The notes beneath the pieces were generated by a model. It had not been told where the DNA came from. It did not search any database and saw nothing but the letters and a program-made list of their open reading frames with translations. A stretch of DNA of 14,705 nt from the NCBI GenBank assembly GCA_016937725.1, contig JAFGVZ010000166.1:1-14705 (forward strand). The letters are read 5' to 3'. The translations under genes were made by a program, and so were the position numbers. Positions 13,081 to 14,705 of the stretch are shown in pieces; positions within the stretch are counted from its first letter, which is position 1, and each line of letters starts with the position of its first letter. The DNA is from Paracoccaceae bacterium (GTDB taxonomy: Bacteria; Pseudomonadota; Alphaproteobacteria; Rhodobacterales; Rhodobacteraceae).

Positions 13081-14454
13081 TTACATGACCAGTTCGTTGT
13101 CTTTTTCTTCCTCAGGGCTTTCATCATGGCTGGCAAGCGCGATCCCGAAGGTCAGGATACCAACACGCCCCGCAGTCATCAGGACGATCACAATAATCTT
13201 CCCCAGATCGCTCAGCTCACCGGTAAGTCCCATGCTCAACCCCACGGTGCCCATGGCGGACAACACTTCGAACATGACCACTTCAAAAGACGCTCCCGCT
13301 TCCGTCAGAAACAGAAGGAAGGCGCTGACAATGGCCACGAACATGTAATAGGCAAAAGCAGAGGTCGCGTTTTGCAAACGGGCCGGCGGGATCGGGCGCT
13401 TGAAGAACCGCACCTCGTCGCGCCCTTTGAGCGTTGAGCGCACCAGCCCGACAAGTGCCGCGAATGACGTGGTTTTCAACCCGCCACCAGTGCCTGCGGG
13501 CGACGCTCCGATGACCATCAGGAAAAACAGAAGCATCAGCACGGCATAGGACAATTCACTGATCGGGACCGTGTTAAACCCGACGGTGGTCGATGCCGTC
13601 ATCACCTGGAAGAACGAAGCAAGCAAACGCTCGGTCGGCTCTAGCTCTTGCACGGACGGTTCGATGACGAAGAACAGCGCGGTGCCGACAAGCATGAACA
13701 TGATCGTCATCCGGGTTATGATTTTCGTGGTAAAGCCCAGATGGCTGGATTTTCCGGTAAAGGCGCGTGCTACATCCAAAACGATCAGAAAACCCATCGC
13801 GCCCAGAATACTGAGGGTTGCGATCACGAAATTGACACCGACATGGCCGGTGAAAGCCTCGAAACTTGTGGCATTCAGACTGAAACCGGCGGTGCAGAAG
13901 GCGGAAACCGCATGGAAAATTGCGCTCCAGGCGGCATTCTCCACCCCTGCCGCCACGAATATCGGGTAGAGCGCCAGCGCACCCAGCACTTCGCAGGCCA
14001 GCGTAAAGACAATGACCGACAGGATGAAAGATCGGGGTGTAACGCTATCGGGCAGGCTGAACACGTCGCGCGTGGTCTTTGCGCGCATCTTGCCCAGATG
14101 ATGGGTGAACGACAGCACGATGAAAGACCCGATGGTCATGTATCCCAAGCCACCAATCTGGATCAGTCCAAGAATGACCAATTCGCCGAAGAAAGTGTAG
14201 CTTGTTCCGGGATCAACGCTGACAAGTCCCGTTGTCGACACGGCAGAGGTTGCGATGAAAAGATTGTCGATTGCGCGAATGTCGGTCGCTTGTGCGGCGG
14301 GTAGCGACAGAAGCACCCAGCCAATCAGGATATAACTGGTATACCCTAAAAGAAGTAGTTTCGCCGGGCTGGTGCGCAAAAGTGCAAAGCGGATGCGCGC
14401 TTCTCCGCGGCGAAAGATGCGCCAGATTCGGCGCGTGTTTTGCAAGTCGGGCAT
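13081..14454 (-). CDS. KtrB/TrkH-family potassium (cation) uptake protein, membrane subunit
   Basis: A 457-residue integral membrane protein with the four-fold M1-P-M2 repeat of the Trk/Ktr/HKT superfamily. The four selectivity-filter glycines are G76 (VSTTGLVS), G190 (AFCTAGFS), G292 (ASTTVGFNT) and G405 (AMGTVGLS). The intramembrane gating loop is GASPAGTGGGLKTTSF at about 317-331, and the conserved Arg of the last M2 is R430. All four filter glycines fit a K+-coupled KtrB-like transporter. The C-terminus is an acidic tail (ESPEEEKDNELVM). The ATG at 14454 has GGAGGG 4 nt upstream. A cytoplasmic KtrA/TrkA partner is expected, but none lies downstream; the upstream gene is not identifiable. 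Whether it is best called KtrB or TrkH is open. Confidence 0.9.
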   Translation of the reverse strand: MPDLQNTRRIWRIFRRGEARIRFALLRTSPAKLLLLGYTSYILIGWVLLSLPAAQATDIRAIDNLFIATSAVSTTGLVSVDPGTSYTFFGELVILGLIQIGGLGYMTIGSFIVLSFTHHLGKMRAKTTRDVFSLPDSVTPRSFILSVIVFTLACEVLGALALYPIFVAAGVENAAWSAIFHAVSAFCTAGFSLNATSFEAFTGHVGVNFVIATLSILGAMGFLIVLDVARAFTGKSSHLGFTTKIITRMTIMFMLVGTALFFVIEPSVQELEPTERLLASFFQVMTASTTVGFNTVPISELSYAVLMLLFFLMVIGASPAGTGGGLKTTSFAALVGLVRSTLKGRDEVRFFKRPIPPARLQNATSAFAYYMFVAIVSAFLLFLTEAGASFEVVMFEVLSAMGTVGLSMGLTGELSDLGKIIVIVLMTAGRVGILTFGIALASHDESPEEEKDNELVM

Positions 14455-14465
14455 TTAGCCCTCCA

Positions 14466-14495
14466 TCGGTGACGCGCCCCATTTTTCGGTGACGC
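14466..14495. repeat. Tandem 10-bp direct repeat upstream of the K+ transporter gene
   Basis: TCGGTGACGC occurs at 14466-14475 and again at 14486-14495, a 20-bp period (two helical turns), ending 12 nt upstream of the gene's ATG and touching its ribosome site region. On the coding strand the unit reads GCGTCACCGA. It may bind a regulator or influence translation. A possible upstream promoter (TTGACC at 14578-14573, TATATT at 14552-14547) has a 20-nt spacer and is weak. Confidence 0.5.
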
Positions 14496-14603
14496 AGTCC
14501 CGCAAGATCAATGGATTTGACCAAAACGCAAGAAATAGTGGTCGGGAATATAGAATATCAGCTATGCGCTTGGGTCAAAGGTGCAAGTTCTGCGACACTC
14601 GCC

Positions 14604-14616
14604 GCGCTAACAGCGC
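14604..14616 (-). terminator. Short hairpin after the partial right-edge gene
   Basis: GCGCT (14604-14608) and AGCGC (14612-14616) form a 5-bp stem with a 3-nt loop, 2 nt after the stop of the partial minus-strand reading frame. There is no T-tract, so termination is uncertain. Confidence 0.3.
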
Positions 14617-14618
14617 CA

Positions 14619-14705
14619 TCACACCCCGACCTGCGGTCCCGGACAGATCAGCGGGCGCGGGCTTTGTTGCACTTCATAAAGCTCTGTGTCGCCCTCGCCC
14701 ATGAA
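14619..14705 (-). CDS. C-terminal end of an unidentified protein (truncated by window edge)
   Basis: An open minus-strand frame enters at 14705 and stops with TGA at 14621-14619, giving the last 28 residues (ends PRPLICPGPQVGV). Third codon positions are mostly G or C, as in the neighbouring genes, and a small hairpin follows the stop. The tail is too short to identify a family. It could be a chance open frame, but its position 164 nt upstream of the transporter on the same strand is compatible with a preceding gene. Confidence 0.4.
   Translation of the reverse strand, partial: FMGEGDTELYEVQQSPRPLICPGPQVGV

Noticed and set aside
14489..14704. Plus-strand 71-codon frame at the right edge
   Set aside because: No ribosome site, mixed composition and no motif; it conflicts with the better-composed minus-strand tail ending at 14619.

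Overview
The window looks like an ordinary chromosomal segment of an alphaproteobacterium, most likely of the Rhodobacteraceae (Roseobacter/Rhodobacter group). I base this on the high GC content, the chvI/chvG pair divergent from an ATP-type pckA, a class II aroA that starts with an MSxHG-like N-terminus, a cysD-cysNC fusion operon, and an fhs / chorismate-mutase-like / folD cluster. I see no rRNA, tRNA, CRISPR array, transposase, phage gene or other sign of transfer.

Layout. (1) At 1-1283 on the minus strand lie chvI (response regulator) and the N-terminal part of chvG (sensor kinase, cut by the left edge). (2) A 343-bp divergent control region (1284-1626) separates them from pckA on the plus strand. 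It holds a 12-bp palindrome, a 23-bp near-palindrome and three TTGCG boxes phased at 10 bp. pckA ends at a good hairpin terminator. (3) On the minus strand, aroA (EPSP synthase) overlaps a small DUF167 gene by 4 nt. asd (aspartate-semialdehyde dehydrogenase) diverges from aroA and ends at its own terminator. (4) On the plus strand, fhs, a small AroQ/PchB-fold gene and folD form a probable operon with a large intercistronic hairpin; folD ends at a GC-rich hairpin. (5) Convergent to folD, on the minus strand, are cysD and a fused cysNC for sulfate activation. (6) A LuxR-type HTH regulator diverges from cysD across an 81-bp gap. That gap contains a perfect palindrome lying exactly between a candidate -35 and -10. 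(7) Convergent to the regulator is a KtrB/TrkH-type cation transporter, preceded by a tandem 10-bp direct repeat. At the right edge is the likely C-terminus of another minus-strand gene.

How the genes work together. ChvG/ChvI is an envelope and acid-responsive two-component system; in related bacteria it sits beside pckA and its HPr-kinase neighbourhood, and a link to gluconeogenesis is plausible. aroA and asd feed the aromatic and aspartate-family amino acid pathways. fhs and folD interconvert formate, 10-formyl-THF, methenyl-THF and methylene-THF. cysD and cysNC convert sulfate through APS to PAPS. The divergent regulator may control sulfate assimilation (inference).

I do not see a clearly new biological system. 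The best leads are small: the phased repeats and palindromes between chvI and pckA, the spacer-located palindrome and possible leaderless start of the cysD-divergent regulator, and the AroQ-like protein that lacks the usual acidic catalytic residues but resembles PchB at several positions.
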